The notes: a model not told the origin generated them from the letters alone. Shown: positions 8,783-18,499, counted from the first letter of the stretch. The stretch is DNA of 64,000 nt from Brevundimonas sp. M20 (GCF_006547065.1 NZ_CP041243.1:744001-808000), one strand, 5' to 3'. A program made the numbers and translations.

Positions 8783-8808
8783 GGAACCCCTGCGGACGTG
8801 ATGACGTT
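8783..8808 (+). promoter_or_regulatory. EcfG-type general stress promoter
   Basis: GGAAC at 8783-8787, a 17-base spacer and CGTT at 8805-8808 match the alphaproteobacterial EcfG consensus exactly. The site is 25 bases upstream of the lipoprotein ATG at 8834, with an AGGAGA Shine-Dalgarno between. The 8545-8782 stretch before it holds no gene I can support. Confidence 0.75.
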
Positions 8809-8833
8809 TGGTGTTGTGAACAGGAGAAGAGAC

Positions 8834-9019
8834 ATGCGCCGCATTTCCACCGTCGCCGTACTGGCCATTCTGGCCCTTGGAGCCGCTGCTTGCGGCACAA
8901 CGATCGAACAGAAGGCCGCTACCGGCGCTGTAGCGGGAGCCGTCGTCGGCGGGCCCGTGGGCGCGGCAGTAGGCGGAGCGGCCGGCGCGGCGGTGGGTCA
9001 GGCTGAGCGCCCGAACTGA
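8834..9019 (+). CDS. Small glycine-zipper lipoprotein
   Basis: A 61-residue protein whose ATG at 8834 follows AGGAGAAGAGAC. The N-terminus is a lipoprotein signal (MRRISTVAVLAILALGAAAC, lipobox LGAAAC). It is followed by a run of Gly-x-x-x-Gly repeats (GAVAGAVVGGPVGAAVGGAA), the glycine-zipper pattern seen in small outer-membrane stress lipoproteins. An earlier in-frame ATG at 8798 lies inside the promoter -10 and is unlikely. Expression probably depends on EcfG through the promoter at 8783. Confidence 0.82.
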   Translation: MRRISTVAVLAILALGAAACGTTIEQKAATGAVAGAVVGGPVGAAVGGAAGAAVGQAERPN

Positions 9020-9167
9020 CACACTGCGGAAAGGGCTTGAGCCATCTGGCCCTCCTAACCTTGCTTTTTGACCCTATATGGGGTTAGCGGACCCGCCCGG
9101 GGCTGAGCCAAGCTCGCCCCGGCGAACGCGCATCTGAAAATCAATCAAGGATACGACGACCCCACGC

Positions 9168-9530
9168 ATGAGAGACCTGAAACAAACCGGCTTCAACGAC
9201 CGCCTCTCCGCCCAGAAGGACGCCAAGGCGGCCCTTCTCGCCAAATTCAAGCCGAAGGCGGCGGCTCCCGACCCCGAGTTCGAAAAGCTGGCTGAAAAGC
9301 GCGCCGCCGAGAAGGAAGCGCTGCGCCAACAGCATGAATTGGCCAAGGCCGAACTGCGCCGGGAAAAGGCTGAGAAGGAAGCTGCTCGCCAAGCCGAACT
9401 GATGGCTGCCCAGGAAGCGGTGGACGCCGAGAAGCGCGCCGCCCGCAAGGAGCGCAAGCAACTGTCCAAGGAAGAGCAGAAGGCGGCGCGCGATGCGCGT
9501 TACGCCGCTCGCAAGGCGCGACAGCGCTGA
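9168..9530 (+). CDS. DUF6481-type coiled-coil protein
   Basis: A 120-residue protein dominated by Ala, Glu, Lys, Arg and Gln. It is almost certainly one long charged helix or coiled coil (EKLAEKRAAEKEALRQQHEL and similar) and ends in a strongly basic tail (ARDARYAARKARQR). The N-terminal RDLKQTGFNDRLSAQKDAK resembles the DUF6481 family. The function is unknown; a nucleic-acid or ribosome association is only suggested by charge. It converges on the hybrid kinase gene. Confidence 0.78.
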   Translation: MRDLKQTGFNDRLSAQKDAKAALLAKFKPKAAAPDPEFEKLAEKRAAEKEALRQQHELAKAELRREKAEKEAARQAELMAAQEAVDAEKRAARKERKQLSKEEQKAARDARYAARKARQR

Positions 9531-9544
9531 TCTGCTGACGATCT

Positions 9545-9571
9545 CCCGCGACCGTCCCGGACGGTCGCGGG
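9545..9571. terminator. Bidirectional hairpin between convergent genes
   Basis: CCCGCGACCGT (9545-9555) and ACGGTCGCGGG (9561-9571) form an 11-bp perfect stem with a CCCGG loop, between the stops of the DUF6481 gene (9530) and the kinase gene (9574). There is no clear T-tract. Confidence 0.55.
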
Positions 9572-9573
9572 CG

Positions 9574-12500
9574 TCAATCCGCTCCGGCGGGAACCTGTCC
9601 CAGAATTTCGGCCAGCTGTTCGCCTGAGTAGGGCTTTCGCAGGAACGGCCAGGGGGCGTTCGACAAGGCCTCATCGACATCATCGCCGGCATAGCCGGAG
9701 GTCAGGACAATCCGCATGTCCGGCCATTCGGTGGCGCAGACGCGCGCCAGCTCGATGCCCGTCATGCCGCCGGGCATGACCACGTCGCTCAGCATCAGGT
9801 CGAACGATTCGACCCTCAACATTTCCAGGGCCCGCGGCGCCGTATCGGCGGCGATAACTTCCATGCCCATGGCTGTGAGCAGGTCCAGGGCGATGGCCGC
9901 GACGCCGGGATCATCCTCAACCAGCAGAATGCGACGCGCACCGACCTGCGGATAGGGCGAGACCGCACGGGCCGCGGAACCGATGCCCTCGGCGCGATCC
10001 AGCGGTGGAAGATACAGACGGAACTCCGTCCCCCGTCCGACCGTGGACGCCACCCGCACGCCGCCGCCGGATTGACGGGCGAAGCCATAGACCTGGCTGA
10101 GGCCCAGACCGGTCCCCTTGCCGACGGCCTTGGTTGTGAAGAAGGGCTCGAAGACCCGGCTGAGCACCTCCGGGTCAATACCGGCGCCGTTGTCGGACAC
10201 CGATACGCAGACATAGTCGCCGGCGGGTAGCTCGTGCACTTCGCCGGCGTGCACCGAGACGATCTGGGTCTGGACGGTGATCCGGCCCTTGTCGCCCACG
10301 GCGTCGCGCGCGTTGACCACAAGGTTCAGCAAGGCCGCCTCGAACTGGGACGGATCGACATTCACCCGGGCGCCGCCACGACGCAGTTTCAGCCTGAACT
10401 CCACCGCTTCGCCGACCGCGCGGCGCAGCAGGGGGTCGCTCTCGCGGATCAGGGCGTTCAGATCCAGGGCCTGTGGGCGCAGCGCCTGGCGGCGGGAGAA
10501 GGCCAGCAGCTGGTGCGTCAGGCCCTCGCCGCGACGGGCGGCGGCCAGCGCGGCCTCGCCCAGCTTCTTCTGGCGGGCGGCGTCGTCCGGTGAACGCAGC
10601 ATCATGTCCAGCGCCCCGATGACCACGGTCAGCAGATTGTTGAAGTCGTGCGCGACGCCGCCGGTCAGCCGTCCCACCGCCTCCATGCGCTGGGCATGCA
10701 TCAGGTCGGCTTCGGCCTTGGCCTTTTCCGCGAGCGCTTCGCTGACGCGTTCTTCCAGCAGTTCGTTGATGCGCTTCAGGTCATCCTCGGCCCGCCGGGC
10801 TTCGGTGACGTCGATGGTGGCGCCGACGTAGCCCTGGAAGCGGCCTTGGCCGTCGAAACGGGGAATGCCCTCGCAACGCAGCCAACGGCGGCCCATCTGC
10901 GGATGCTCGACCTCCAGAACGCTCTCGAACCTGTCCCGCTGTTCCAGCGCCGAAAGGAAGTCGGCGTGGAAGGCTTCCAGTCCATTTGCGGTCATGACGG
11001 CCTGCCAGTTTTGCTGCAGATCATCGTCGCGCTGAACGTCGAAGAAGGTGCGGTAGCGCTTGTTGGCGAACACCACCCCGCCAGTCTCGTCAGTCATCCA
11101 CATCTGGGCCGGCGCGCTGTCGGCGACCGTGCGGAAGCGGGTCTCGGACTCCTGAAGGCGCGCCTGCGCCTCGCGAATATCGGTGACGTCGAAGGCCACG
11201 CCGACGAAGCCGATGACTTCGCCATGCGCATCCAGCCGGGGGCGGGAGAAGGATTTGAGCCAGCGATATTCGCCGTCGTGGCGCAGGTAACGGGCCTCCA
11301 TGGAAAACGGCTGGCGGGTGGCTTCGCCAGCAAGGGATTCCTGAAGAATCCGCTCGTGATCGTCCACGTGGATGACCTCCCGCCAGTCGGCGAGGCGGGC
11401 ATCCTCGTAGGAACCGCCGGTGTAGGCGACATAGGCCTGATTGACGAACTCGCGGGTCCGGTCGCGGCCTGTGACCCAGATCAGCACGGGCGCGGTGTCG
11501 GCGATGGCGCGGAAGCGTTCCTCGCTTTCCCGGACCGCCCCCTCAGCGCGAGCGCGCTCGATCTCGGTCCATGTGCGGCCGGCGACTTCCTGCAGCAGGT
11601 CGATCTCGGCGTCGGCCCAGTGTCTGACCTCAGCGTTGTGGACATACAGGAACGCCTGCAGGCGCCCGCCACGGATGACGGGCGCGCGCATCAGGGCGCG
11701 GGTCCCCAGCCGTTCAAAGACCTCCAGCGCATCGCGGGTGCGACTGTCGGCGCGCACGTCGGAGATCTGGATCACACGTCCTTCGGCCAGATCCCGGATC
11801 AGGTCGGCGCCGAGGTCGGCGAGGCGGAACTGGCCCTGGGCGCTGACCACGCCGGCGGTCCAGTCTCGACTCATGGAGACAAGGCCACGCGCCTGATCGA
11901 CCTCGCCGTAGCCGACACGATCAGCGCCGAGTTCGGCGCCGAGGGAGCGTTCGACCTCGACCATGATATCGTCCGGCGAGGTCAGGTCGCGCAGGCGGTC
12001 GGTGAGGGACAGCAGGAAGGTCTGCCGCCGCTCCTGCGCCTCGAGCGCGTCGATGGCCACGCGGGTGTCGGTGATGTCGAACGACATGCCGACGTAGCCG
12101 AGGAAGGCGCCGTCCGCATCGAAACGGGGATTCACGGCCACCCGCATCCAGCGCCAGCTGTCGTCGAAGCGTTTGAAGCGGGCCTCGAAGCCATAGGGGC
12201 GGTGTTCCGGCCGGGCGACCTCCATGACCCCCTCGACCTCGGCCACATCGTCCGGATGCAGGGCCCGGCGCCAGACGGACCCCAGCAGCTTTTCGTGTGG
12301 CTGACCGTAGAAATCGACCAGCGCGGTGTTGACGAATTCGACCTCGGCGTCGGCGTTGGTCATCCAGACCGGGGAGGGCGCGGTGTCCGCCATCAGGCGG
12401 AAGCGGCTCTCGCTCTCACGCAGGGCCGCCTCGGCGGCCTTGGCGGCGGTGATGTCCACGACCACGGCGATGAAGCCGATCAGGTCGCCATCGGGGTTGG

Positions 12501-13212
12501 TGAGCGCGCGCAAGCTGGTCAGGGCCCAGACCACGGTCCCGTCCGGGCGGATGTAACGCTTCTCGATCCGGCCCTCGCTCCCGCGCCGGGCGGCTTCCAG
12601 CGCGCGGCGGGTCACTTCGACATCGTCCGGATGGGTGACGTCGCGGGTGGTTATGCCGATGGCCTGTTCAGGCTTGAGCCCGAGAATCTCCGCGAATCGG
12701 GCGTTGGCGCTGATGATCTGGCCTTCCAGACCGACGCGGGCGATCCCGGCGGAGGCCTGTTCGACCATGGCGCGCAGTTCCTGCGTCGTCTCGCCGACGC
12801 GGTTGTCGGAGGCTCTCAGCCGCCGGACGGTGTCGTCAAGATTCCGCAGGGTGGTGCGCAGCGAAGCGGCCAGGACCGTTCCGAACACCGCGACCACGAC
12901 GAAGGTGCAGACCGTGACGGTCAGCAATTCCGCGGTGCCGACCAGAAGCCCCTCGAACTGCCGGCTGATCAGGGTCGCCCCGAGGATGCCCAGGACAATG
13001 GTCGTATAGCCGGCGATCTGGCCGGCCCAGAGCGCGGCGATCAGGACGGCGGGCAGCATGACCGTCAGGCCGGTGACGCTGCCGTAGATCGGTTGAAGGG
13101 CGAGGCGCAGGGCAAGACCCACTGCCGCGCAAATGACGCCCGTCAGCACCGCCTGCCCGGGCCGCCCGGGCTGGGCCAAGGCGAGCTGTCTGAAAAACCT
13201 GTCCGCCCCCAA
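9574..13212 (-). CDS. Membrane-bound multi-PAS/GAF hybrid histidine kinase
   Basis: A 1212-residue hybrid sensor. Domains in order: an N-terminal DUF4118/MASE-like membrane region of about four helices (residues 20-125), two PAS-PAC units (about 145-390), a GAF domain (about 400-565), two more PAS-PAC units (about 570-815), HisKA with phospho-acceptor H855 ([11 protein letters not shown]), HATPase_c (about 950-1070; [29 protein letters not shown]) and a receiver domain with D1143 (LSDVVMPGG). The start is TTG at 13212 behind GGGAGG. The signal is unknown; PAS/GAF richness suggests redox, light or small-ligand sensing. An EcfG promoter lies upstream and Dps is divergent. Confidence 0.9.
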   Translation of the reverse strand: MGADRFFRQLALAQPGRPGQAVLTGVICAAVGLALRLALQPIYGSVTGLTVMLPAVLIAALWAGQIAGYTTIVLGILGATLISRQFEGLLVGTAELLTVTVCTFVVVAVFGTVLAASLRTTLRNLDDTVRRLRASDNRVGETTQELRAMVEQASAGIARVGLEGQIISANARFAEILGLKPEQAIGITTRDVTHPDDVEVTRRALEAARRGSEGRIEKRYIRPDGTVVWALTSLRALTNPDGDLIGFIAVVVDITAAKAAEAALRESESRFRLMADTAPSPVWMTNADAEVEFVNTALVDFYGQPHEKLLGSVWRRALHPDDVAEVEGVMEVARPEHRPYGFEARFKRFDDSWRWMRVAVNPRFDADGAFLGYVGMSFDITDTRVAIDALEAQERRQTFLLSLTDRLRDLTSPDDIMVEVERSLGAELGADRVGYGEVDQARGLVSMSRDWTAGVVSAQGQFRLADLGADLIRDLAEGRVIQISDVRADSRTRDALEVFERLGTRALMRAPVIRGGRLQAFLYVHNAEVRHWADAEIDLLQEVAGRTWTEIERARAEGAVRESEERFRAIADTAPVLIWVTGRDRTREFVNQAYVAYTGGSYEDARLADWREVIHVDDHERILQESLAGEATRQPFSMEARYLRHDGEYRWLKSFSRPRLDAHGEVIGFVGVAFDVTDIREAQARLQESETRFRTVADSAPAQMWMTDETGGVVFANKRYRTFFDVQRDDDLQQNWQAVMTANGLEAFHADFLSALEQRDRFESVLEVEHPQMGRRWLRCEGIPRFDGQGRFQGYVGATIDVTEARRAEDDLKRINELLEERVSEALAEKAKAEADLMHAQRMEAVGRLTGGVAHDFNNLLTVVIGALDMMLRSPDDAARQKKLGEAALAAARRGEGLTHQLLAFSRRQALRPQALDLNALIRESDPLLRRAVGEAVEFRLKLRRGGARVNVDPSQFEAALLNLVVNARDAVGDKGRITVQTQIVSVHAGEVHELPAGDYVCVSVSDNGAGIDPEVLSRVFEPFFTTKAVGKGTGLGLSQVYGFARQSGGGVRVASTVGRGTEFRLYLPPLDRAEGIGSAARAVSPYPQVGARRILLVEDDPGVAAIALDLLTAMGMEVIAADTAPRALEMLRVESFDLMLSDVVMPGGMTGIELARVCATEWPDMRIVLTSGYAGDDVDEALSNAPWPFLRKPYSGEQLAEILGQVPAGAD

Positions 13213-13259
13213 AGTCTGTTCGACCTCCCGCGCACGCTCTCGGTGGCGTGACTGATTGC

Positions 13260-13284
13260 AACGCTATCCCGATAAACGCGTTCC
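13260..13284 (-). promoter_or_regulatory. EcfG-type promoter of the hybrid kinase gene
   Basis: Read on the minus strand, GGAAC (13284-13280), a 16-base spacer and CGTT (13263-13260) match the EcfG consensus exactly. It lies 48 bases upstream of the TTG start. This places the multi-PAS kinase in the general stress regulon by inference. Confidence 0.7.
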
Positions 13285-13403
13285 CGAACGCCGCATATAT
13301 ACGTTTTTATGGTCAAGCTTTCCGTAGCGCGGGCTTGGCCGGGGGCGTCGCGGCGCCTAATTAGCAGGCCTGAAACAGCGCTTCTTCTGAAGGACATCTC
13401 CCC

Positions 13404-13883
13404 ATGACCGTGACCATCGACACCGGCCTGAGCTCCGCCGAACGCAATGGCGTCGCCGAGGAACTGACCAAGGTTCTGGCTGACAGCTTCGCGGTCTATC
13501 TGAAGACCCACGGCTATCACTGGAACGTGCGTGGACCGGAGTTCTTCAGCTTCCACAACCTGCTGGAGCAGCAATATCGCGACATCTGGGCCGCGCTCGA
13601 CGAAATCGCGGAACGCATTCGCGCCCTGGGCGTGCTGGCCCCGCAGAGCTTCTCGGGCTTCGGCAACCTGACCTCGATCAAGGACGGTGATCCCGAGAAG
13701 GACGCCATCCCGATGCTCAAGGAACTGCTGGCCGATCACGACACCCTGATCGCCACCGCCCGCAAGGCGTTTGAGGTGGCGGACGAAGCCGGCGACGAGG
13801 CCTCGGCTGACCTTCTGACCCAGCGTCTGGCGGCGCACGAGAAGTTCGCGTGGATGCTGCGTTCGACCCTCGGCGGGCGGTAA
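13404..13883 (+). CDS. dps: Dps-family ferritin-like DNA-protection protein
   Basis: A 159-residue Dps protein that oxidises Fe(II) with peroxide, stores iron and protects DNA as a dodecamer. The intersubunit ferroxidase ligands are in place: H39 (HGYHWNVRG), H51 (SFHNLLEQQY), D66 and E70 (WAALDEIAERI). The N-terminus is short and not strongly basic, so DNA binding through a lysine tail is less evident. The ATG follows GAAGGACATCTCCCC. It diverges from the stress kinase; I find no GGAAC promoter of its own. Confidence 0.93.
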   Translation: MTVTIDTGLSSAERNGVAEELTKVLADSFAVYLKTHGYHWNVRGPEFFSFHNLLEQQYRDIWAALDEIAERIRALGVLAPQSFSGFGNLTSIKDGDPEKDAIPMLKELLADHDTLIATARKAFEVADEAGDEASADLLTQRLAAHEKFAWMLRSTLGGR

Positions 13884-13894
13884 GCGTGACCAAA

Positions 13895-13921
13895 CGGCGC
13901 TTTTCGGTCTGAAAAGCGCCG
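13895..13921 (+). terminator. Hairpin after dps
   Basis: CGGCGCTTTTC (13895-13905) pairs perfectly with GAAAAGCGCCG (13911-13921) around a GGTCT loop, 12 bases after the dps stop. It is followed by CTCTT rather than a clean T-run. Confidence 0.6.
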
Positions 13922-13976
13922 CTCTTCGCGGGCATGATCATTGCTCCGGTTTTCGGACCGGCCGCCTTGGAGACGC

Positions 13977-15170
13977 ATGCTGACCAGAACGACCCTGATC
14001 GCTATGATGACACGAGCGCGTCGGCTGCTGGCCGCCGCGCCCTTGTCGTTGGCGGTCATCGGTGTCGCGATGGCGGCCTCGTCAACGCCCCGGCCCGAGA
14101 TCGACCAACGGATCGAGGCCGTGCGGCGACTGACCAACGGTGATCTGTCCGACAAGGGGCTGGCCGCCATCGCGGCGCGCATGACGCCGTCGCAATTGGC
14201 GCTGGCCGAACGGATGGACCCGTCCATGCGGCGGGCCGCCCTGTATGGCCTGACACCCGGTTGGGAAAATCTGACCCTGACCGGCAAGCCGACGCTGGAT
14301 TTCGGCGAAGCCGGACTGGACGCCTTGCGCCTGAACGCGGCCACGCCTGCCGTGTCCGGCCAGTTGCGCGCCGCCCGCCCATTCGTTTTCCGCCCGGCCA
14401 CCGCCGAGGATCGTCGTCGCGCGCAGCGGTGTCTGACGCAGGCCATCTACTACGAGGCGGCGCTGGAGCCGACCGAAGGGCAGGAGGCGGTGGCGCAGGT
14501 CATCCTGAACCGCGTGCGCGATCCCAACTACGCCAACACCGTCTGTGGCGTGGTGTTCGAGGGCGCCGAGCGGGTCACGGGGTGCCAGTTCAGCTTCACC
14601 TGTGACGGGGCGCTGTCGCAGGCGCCGGTCGCCTGGGCCTGGGAACGGGCGCGCAAGGTGGCGGATCGCGCTCTGGCCGGTCACGTCTCCGCGCGGGTCG
14701 GCACCGCGACCCACTATCACGCCGACTACGTCCACCCGTGGTGGGCGCCGACGTTGAACAAGCTGACCCAGATCGGGGCGCACATCTTCTATCGCTGGAA
14801 GGGCGTGTACGGCGAACCCTCCGCCTTCCGTCAGGCCTACTCCGGCCGTGAGCCTTTGATTGACGAGGCCCGCTTCTCACGCCCCCGTATCCAGATCCCG
14901 GACGTCGTCACACCTGCCGAGGCTGACGCGGCCCTGACCCTCGCCGCGGCCAACGGGCGCGATGCGACCCGTACCGTCGAGATCAACGGCCAGACCCGTG
15001 TCGTGGGTGTGGTCTCGCTGGGCGGACGCCGTCAGGCCTCGTCGGCGGAAATCGCCGCGATCAACCAGAAGCTGGCGGCTTTCGAGGCTCCCGCCGCCGC
15101 AGCCCCCGCCCCGGTCGCGCCGGGTGTGACGCCGATGGCGGTCGAGGAAGTCGGCCGCCCCGGTTCCTGA
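13977..15170 (+). CDS. Cell-wall hydrolase, SleB/Hydrolase_2 family (second copy)
   Basis: A 397-residue secreted or membrane-anchored murein hydrolase. A hydrophobic N-terminus (residues 12-36, ending AVIGVAMAAS) acts as signal or anchor, and a helical region follows. The catalytic domain at about 145-270 has TQAIYYEAALEPTEG, AVAQVILNRVRDP, TVCGVVFEG and GCQFSFTCDG, nearly the same signatures as the copy at 7303-8544. The tail is Pro/Ala-rich. I chose ATG 13977 (TTGGAG upstream) over the TTG at 13941. Such enzymes in non-sporulating alphaproteobacteria are thought to work in peptidoglycan remodelling. Confidence 0.86.
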   Translation: MLTRTTLIAMMTRARRLLAAAPLSLAVIGVAMAASSTPRPEIDQRIEAVRRLTNGDLSDKGLAAIAARMTPSQLALAERMDPSMRRAALYGLTPGWENLTLTGKPTLDFGEAGLDALRLNAATPAVSGQLRAARPFVFRPATAEDRRRAQRCLTQAIYYEAALEPTEGQEAVAQVILNRVRDPNYANTVCGVVFEGAERVTGCQFSFTCDGALSQAPVAWAWERARKVADRALAGHVSARVGTATHYHADYVHPWWAPTLNKLTQIGAHIFYRWKGVYGEPSAFRQAYSGREPLIDEARFSRPRIQIPDVVTPAEADAALTLAAANGRDATRTVEINGQTRVVGVVSLGGRRQASSAEIAAINQKLAAFEAPAAAAPAPVAPGVTPMAVEEVGRPGS

Positions 15171-15256
15171 AATCGTCGCTGACGCAGTTGCAACGCGACG
15201 GCCATCTTCGCATTAAGATCGGACCACCGGCGCGCGGCGCCGCTTGAGGCCACGGC

Positions 15257-16801
15257 GTGCGCGACAGCAATACAGAAACCACCGGCGCCACAGCGGAGCG
15301 GGAACGACTGGCCGTCCTCCGGGCGTATGGCGTTCTGCAGACGGCGCCCGAGGGGGATTTCGACGAGCTGGTGACGCTGTCCGCGCGGATTTGCGGGACG
15401 CCCATCGCCCTGATCAGCCTGGTTGGCGAAGACGAGCAATGGTTCAAGGCGCGGGTCGGTCTGGATGACGATTCCACGCCCCGGGACTGGTCATTCTGCG
15501 AGCACGCCATGCGTGGGGCGGAGGTGATGGTGGTGCCGGACGCCACGCTGGACCCCCGCTTCGCAGACAACCCTCTGGTGACCGGGGCGCCGAATATCCG
15601 TTTCTACGCCGGTGCGCCGCTGGTCGGACGTGACGGGCATCCGCTGGGCGCGCTTTGCGTGATCGACAGCAAGCCCAGACCAGAAGGACTGACGGACCTT
15701 CAGGCCTATACCCTGACCGTGCTGGCGCATCAGGTGATGGCCCAGATGGAACTGCGCCGCACGCACTCGGCGCGGATCGAGGTCGCGGACCAGTTGGCCG
15801 AGAGCGAGGCCCGTTTTCGCGCCATCGCCGACTCGATGCCCCAGATGGTCTGGTCGACCCTGCCGGACGGCTTCCACGACTATTACAACGCCCGTTGGTA
15901 CGAGTTCACCGGCATGCCGGACGGATCGACGGACGGTGAGGGCTGGAGCGACATGTTCCACCCGGAGGATCAGACCAGGGCCTGGGATCGCTGGCGACAC
16001 TCGCTGGCGACCGGCGAGCCCTATGAGATCGAGTACCGTCTGCGCCACCGCTCCGGCGTCTATCGCTGGACCTTGGGCCGGGCCATGCCGATCCGGAACG
16101 AGGCGGGCGAGATTGTCCGCTGGTTCGGCACCTGCACCGACATTGATGACCTGAAGCGGATGGAGCAGTCCAAGGAGCTGCTGAGCCAGGAACTGAGCCA
16201 CCGGATCAAGAACATCTTCGCGGTGGTGTCAGCCCTGATCGCCCTGTCCGCCCGCAAATTCCCGGAGGCGAAGCCGTTCGCGAGCGTTGTGCGAACCCGG
16301 ATCAACGCCCTGGCGCGCGCCCACGAATTTGTCAGGCCGCACACCGAAAACTCGCGTCCTCTGGTCGGGTCCATGACCCTGCACGCCTTCCTGACCGACC
16401 TGTTCAAGGCCTATGCGGGACCGGAAGGAGGGGCGCGGGTGAGGGTGTCCGGCGACGACGCCACCTTTGACGATCAGGCCGCGACCTCGGTGGCCCTGCT
16501 GTTCCACGAACTCGCGACCAATGCCGCCAAGTACGGCGCCTTGTCCGCCGACAGCGGCTATGTGGAGCTGGAAACCCGCAATCACGGGGACCGCTTCATT
16601 CTGGGATGGAGCGAGTTCGGCGGACCGAGGGTGACCGGCGCCCCGGAACGGACAGGCTTCGGCACCTCGCTGGCCACCCTTTCCGTGGAGGGACAGTTGG
16701 GCGGGCGTCTGGAACGGAATTGGGCGCCCGAGGGTTTGCGGGTGGTCGCGGATTTGCCCGCAACCGCCCTGTCCCGCCGTCGCGCGGCGCTGGGTGTCTG
16801 A
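15257..16801 (+). CDS. GAF-PAS sensor histidine kinase, HWE family
   Basis: A soluble 514-residue kinase. A GAF domain spans about residues 20-165 (ICGTPIALISLVGEDEQWFK, GAPLVGRDGHPLGALCVID), a PAS-PAC domain about 180-300 and the HWE/HisKA_2 dimerisation helix about 305-385, with phospho-acceptor H315 in LSHRIKNIFAVV. An HWE-type ATPase domain follows (LLFHELATNAAKYGALS and GFGTSLATLSV). It starts with GTG at 15257. HWE kinases in this order often feed the PhyR-EcfG stress system; the receiver gene next door is a candidate partner by position only. Confidence 0.9.
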   Translation: MRDSNTETTGATAERERLAVLRAYGVLQTAPEGDFDELVTLSARICGTPIALISLVGEDEQWFKARVGLDDDSTPRDWSFCEHAMRGAEVMVVPDATLDPRFADNPLVTGAPNIRFYAGAPLVGRDGHPLGALCVIDSKPRPEGLTDLQAYTLTVLAHQVMAQMELRRTHSARIEVADQLAESEARFRAIADSMPQMVWSTLPDGFHDYYNARWYEFTGMPDGSTDGEGWSDMFHPEDQTRAWDRWRHSLATGEPYEIEYRLRHRSGVYRWTLGRAMPIRNEAGEIVRWFGTCTDIDDLKRMEQSKELLSQELSHRIKNIFAVVSALIALSARKFPEAKPFASVVRTRINALARAHEFVRPHTENSRPLVGSMTLHAFLTDLFKAYAGPEGGARVRVSGDDATFDDQAATSVALLFHELATNAAKYGALSADSGYVELETRNHGDRFILGWSEFGGPRVTGAPERTGFGTSLATLSVEGQLGGRLERNWAPEGLRVVADLPATALSRRRAALGV

Positions 16802-16897
16802 TATCCAACATTGGCCCGAAACCTGCAGCCGTCTTGCGCGTTCCCCCATCGCGTTGCACACGCACGCAACAAGTTGATAAGTCCCGCTCCGCCTCCC

Positions 16898-17305
16898 ATG
16901 ACCGCCCGTATCCTCATTATCGAAGACGAAGCCCTCGTCGCCATGGAACTCCGCTTCGTGCTGGAAGATCTGGGACATGAGGTGATCGGTACCGCGGCGG
17001 ATGCCCGATCCGCTCGTGATCTGGTGCGCGAGACCGATGTCGATCTGGCGCTGGTCGATATTCACCTGTCCGACGGTCCCACCGGCGTCGAACTGGGGCG
17101 CGAGCTGGCGCAGGAGATGGGGGTTACGGTCCTGTTCATGACCGCCAACCCCGGCATGGTGCGGAACGGGGTTGCCGGGACCATAGGTGTTCTGTCGAAG
17201 CCGGCGGAAGAGCGGGCGGTCCAGAAGGCCGTCGATTACGCCCTGCGTCGGCGCGTGGGTGAATCCGTCGACCAAGCGCCTGTAGAACTGCAACTGTTCG
17301 GGTAG
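16898..17305 (+). CDS. Single-domain response regulator
   Basis: A 135-residue stand-alone receiver domain: acidic pocket IIEDEA (residues 7-12), phospho-acceptor D54 (LVDIHLSDG), T/S in LFMTANPG and K in VLSKPAEERA. It has no output domain, so it acts by protein contact or phosphotransfer. ATG 16898 opens the fold directly; longer starts from 16811 add an unlikely tail. It follows the HWE kinase by 96 bases on the same strand and may receive its phosphate. Confidence 0.9.
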   Translation: MTARILIIEDEALVAMELRFVLEDLGHEVIGTAADARSARDLVRETDVDLALVDIHLSDGPTGVELGRELAQEMGVTVLFMTANPGMVRNGVAGTIGVLSKPAEERAVQKAVDYALRRRVGESVDQAPVELQLFG

Positions 17306-17342
17306 CCCGTCAGCACGGCCCGTCGGTCACATACTGAAATTT

Positions 17343-17384
17343 GGAAAGGGGAGGCTGACGACAGCCTCCCCTTTCCTGTTTCTC
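17343..17384. terminator. Strong terminator between response regulator and trxB
   Basis: A 14-bp perfect stem (GGAAAGGGGAGGCT at 17343-17356 with AGCCTCCCCTTTCC at 17363-17376) has a GACGAC loop and is followed by TGTTTCTCTT. It lies between convergent genes. Confidence 0.85.
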
Positions 17385-17419
17385 TTCCACGTTCGCCTGC
17401 TTGGGAGGCGAAACTCCGG

Positions 17420-18430
17420 TCACCAGACCCCGATCTTCTCCGCTTCCTTGTGCGAGATCGGATGGTGGGCCTTGGCGTGGTCTTCCTCGGCGAGGAAGCG
17501 GACGGCTTCCAGCGCGGCCATACAACCCATGCCCGCCGCGGTGACGGCCTGACGGTAGATGTCGTCGGTGACATCGCCCGCGGCCCAGACGCCCTCGATG
17601 GCGGTGGCGGCGGTGCCGGGCTTCACAACCAGGTAGCCGCCCTGCTTCGTCTCCAGCTGTCCGGCGAACAGCTCCGACGAGGGGGCGTGGCCGATGGCGA
17701 TGAATACGCCGTCAGCGGTGATCTCGCGGGTCTCGCCCGTCTCGACATTCTTCAGGCGCGCGCCGGTGACGTTCACGCCGCCGAAGCTGTTGGTCTCACC
17801 CAGGATTTCATCGATGGCGTTGTTCCACACAACCTCGACCTTCGGGTGGGCGAACAGGCGATCCTGCAGGATTTTCTCGGCCCGGAACTCGTCGCGGCGG
17901 TGCACCACCGTGACCTTGCGGGCGAAGTTGGTCAGGAACAGCGCCTCCTCGACGGCGGTGTTGCCGCCGCCGACCACGATCACGTCCTTGTCGCGATAGA
18001 AGAAGCCGTCGCAGGTGGCGCAGGCGGAAACGCCGAAGCCTTGATATTTGGCCTCGCTCTCCAGACCCAGCCACTTGGCCTGTGCGCCGGTCGAGATGAT
18101 GACCGTCTCGGCCAGCATTTCCGTCCCCGAGTCCAGCGTCAGGCGGAACGGACGCTGCGACAGGTCAGCCTTGACCACGATGTCGTGGATGACCTCGGTC
18201 CCGACGTGCTCGGCCTGCTTCTGCATCTGCTCCATCAGCCACGGGCCCTGAATCACATCCGCGAAGCCGGGATAGTTCTCGACGTCGGTGGTGATGGTCA
18301 GCTGACCGCCGGGCTGAAGCCCCGCGATGACAACCGGGTTCAACAGGGCGCGCGCCGCATAGATGGCGGCGGTCCAGCCGGCGGGGCCGGACCCGATGAT
18401 GGCGACACGGACAGTACGAAGAGTGCTCAT
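17420..18430 (-). CDS. trxB: Thioredoxin-disulfide reductase
   Basis: A 336-residue NADPH- and FAD-dependent enzyme that keeps thioredoxin reduced in the cytosol. The FAD-binding IIGSGPAGWTAAIYAARA is at residues 11-28, the redox-active CATC is C137/C140, and the NADPH motif VVGGGNTAVEEALFL follows. The C-terminal GVWAAGDVTDDIYRQAVTAAGMG is the second FAD motif. Length and order match low-molecular-weight TrxB. It is monocistronic and diverges from the small Gly-rich membrane protein gene. Confidence 0.97.
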   Translation of the reverse strand: MSTLRTVRVAIIGSGPAGWTAAIYAARALLNPVVIAGLQPGGQLTITTDVENYPGFADVIQGPWLMEQMQKQAEHVGTEVIHDIVVKADLSQRPFRLTLDSGTEMLAETVIISTGAQAKWLGLESEAKYQGFGVSACATCDGFFYRDKDVIVVGGGNTAVEEALFLTNFARKVTVVHRRDEFRAEKILQDRLFAHPKVEVVWNNAIDEILGETNSFGGVNVTGARLKNVETGETREITADGVFIAIGHAPSSELFAGQLETKQGGYLVVKPGTAATAIEGVWAAGDVTDDIYRQAVTAAGMGCMAALEAVRFLAEEDHAKAHHPISHKEAEKIGVW

Positions 18431-18499
18431 GGAGACTATTTAGGGGCTGATTCCGGATTTCGCGATGCTAGGTTCGACGGACAGGACAAGGAGTCGGGG

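Noticed and set aside
10648..13251. An 867-codon open frame on the plus strand opposite the hybrid kinase.
   Set aside because: The minus-strand kinase has continuous, ordered domains; the plus-strand translation is a Gly/Asp/His/Arg-rich shadow caused by GC-rich codon positions.
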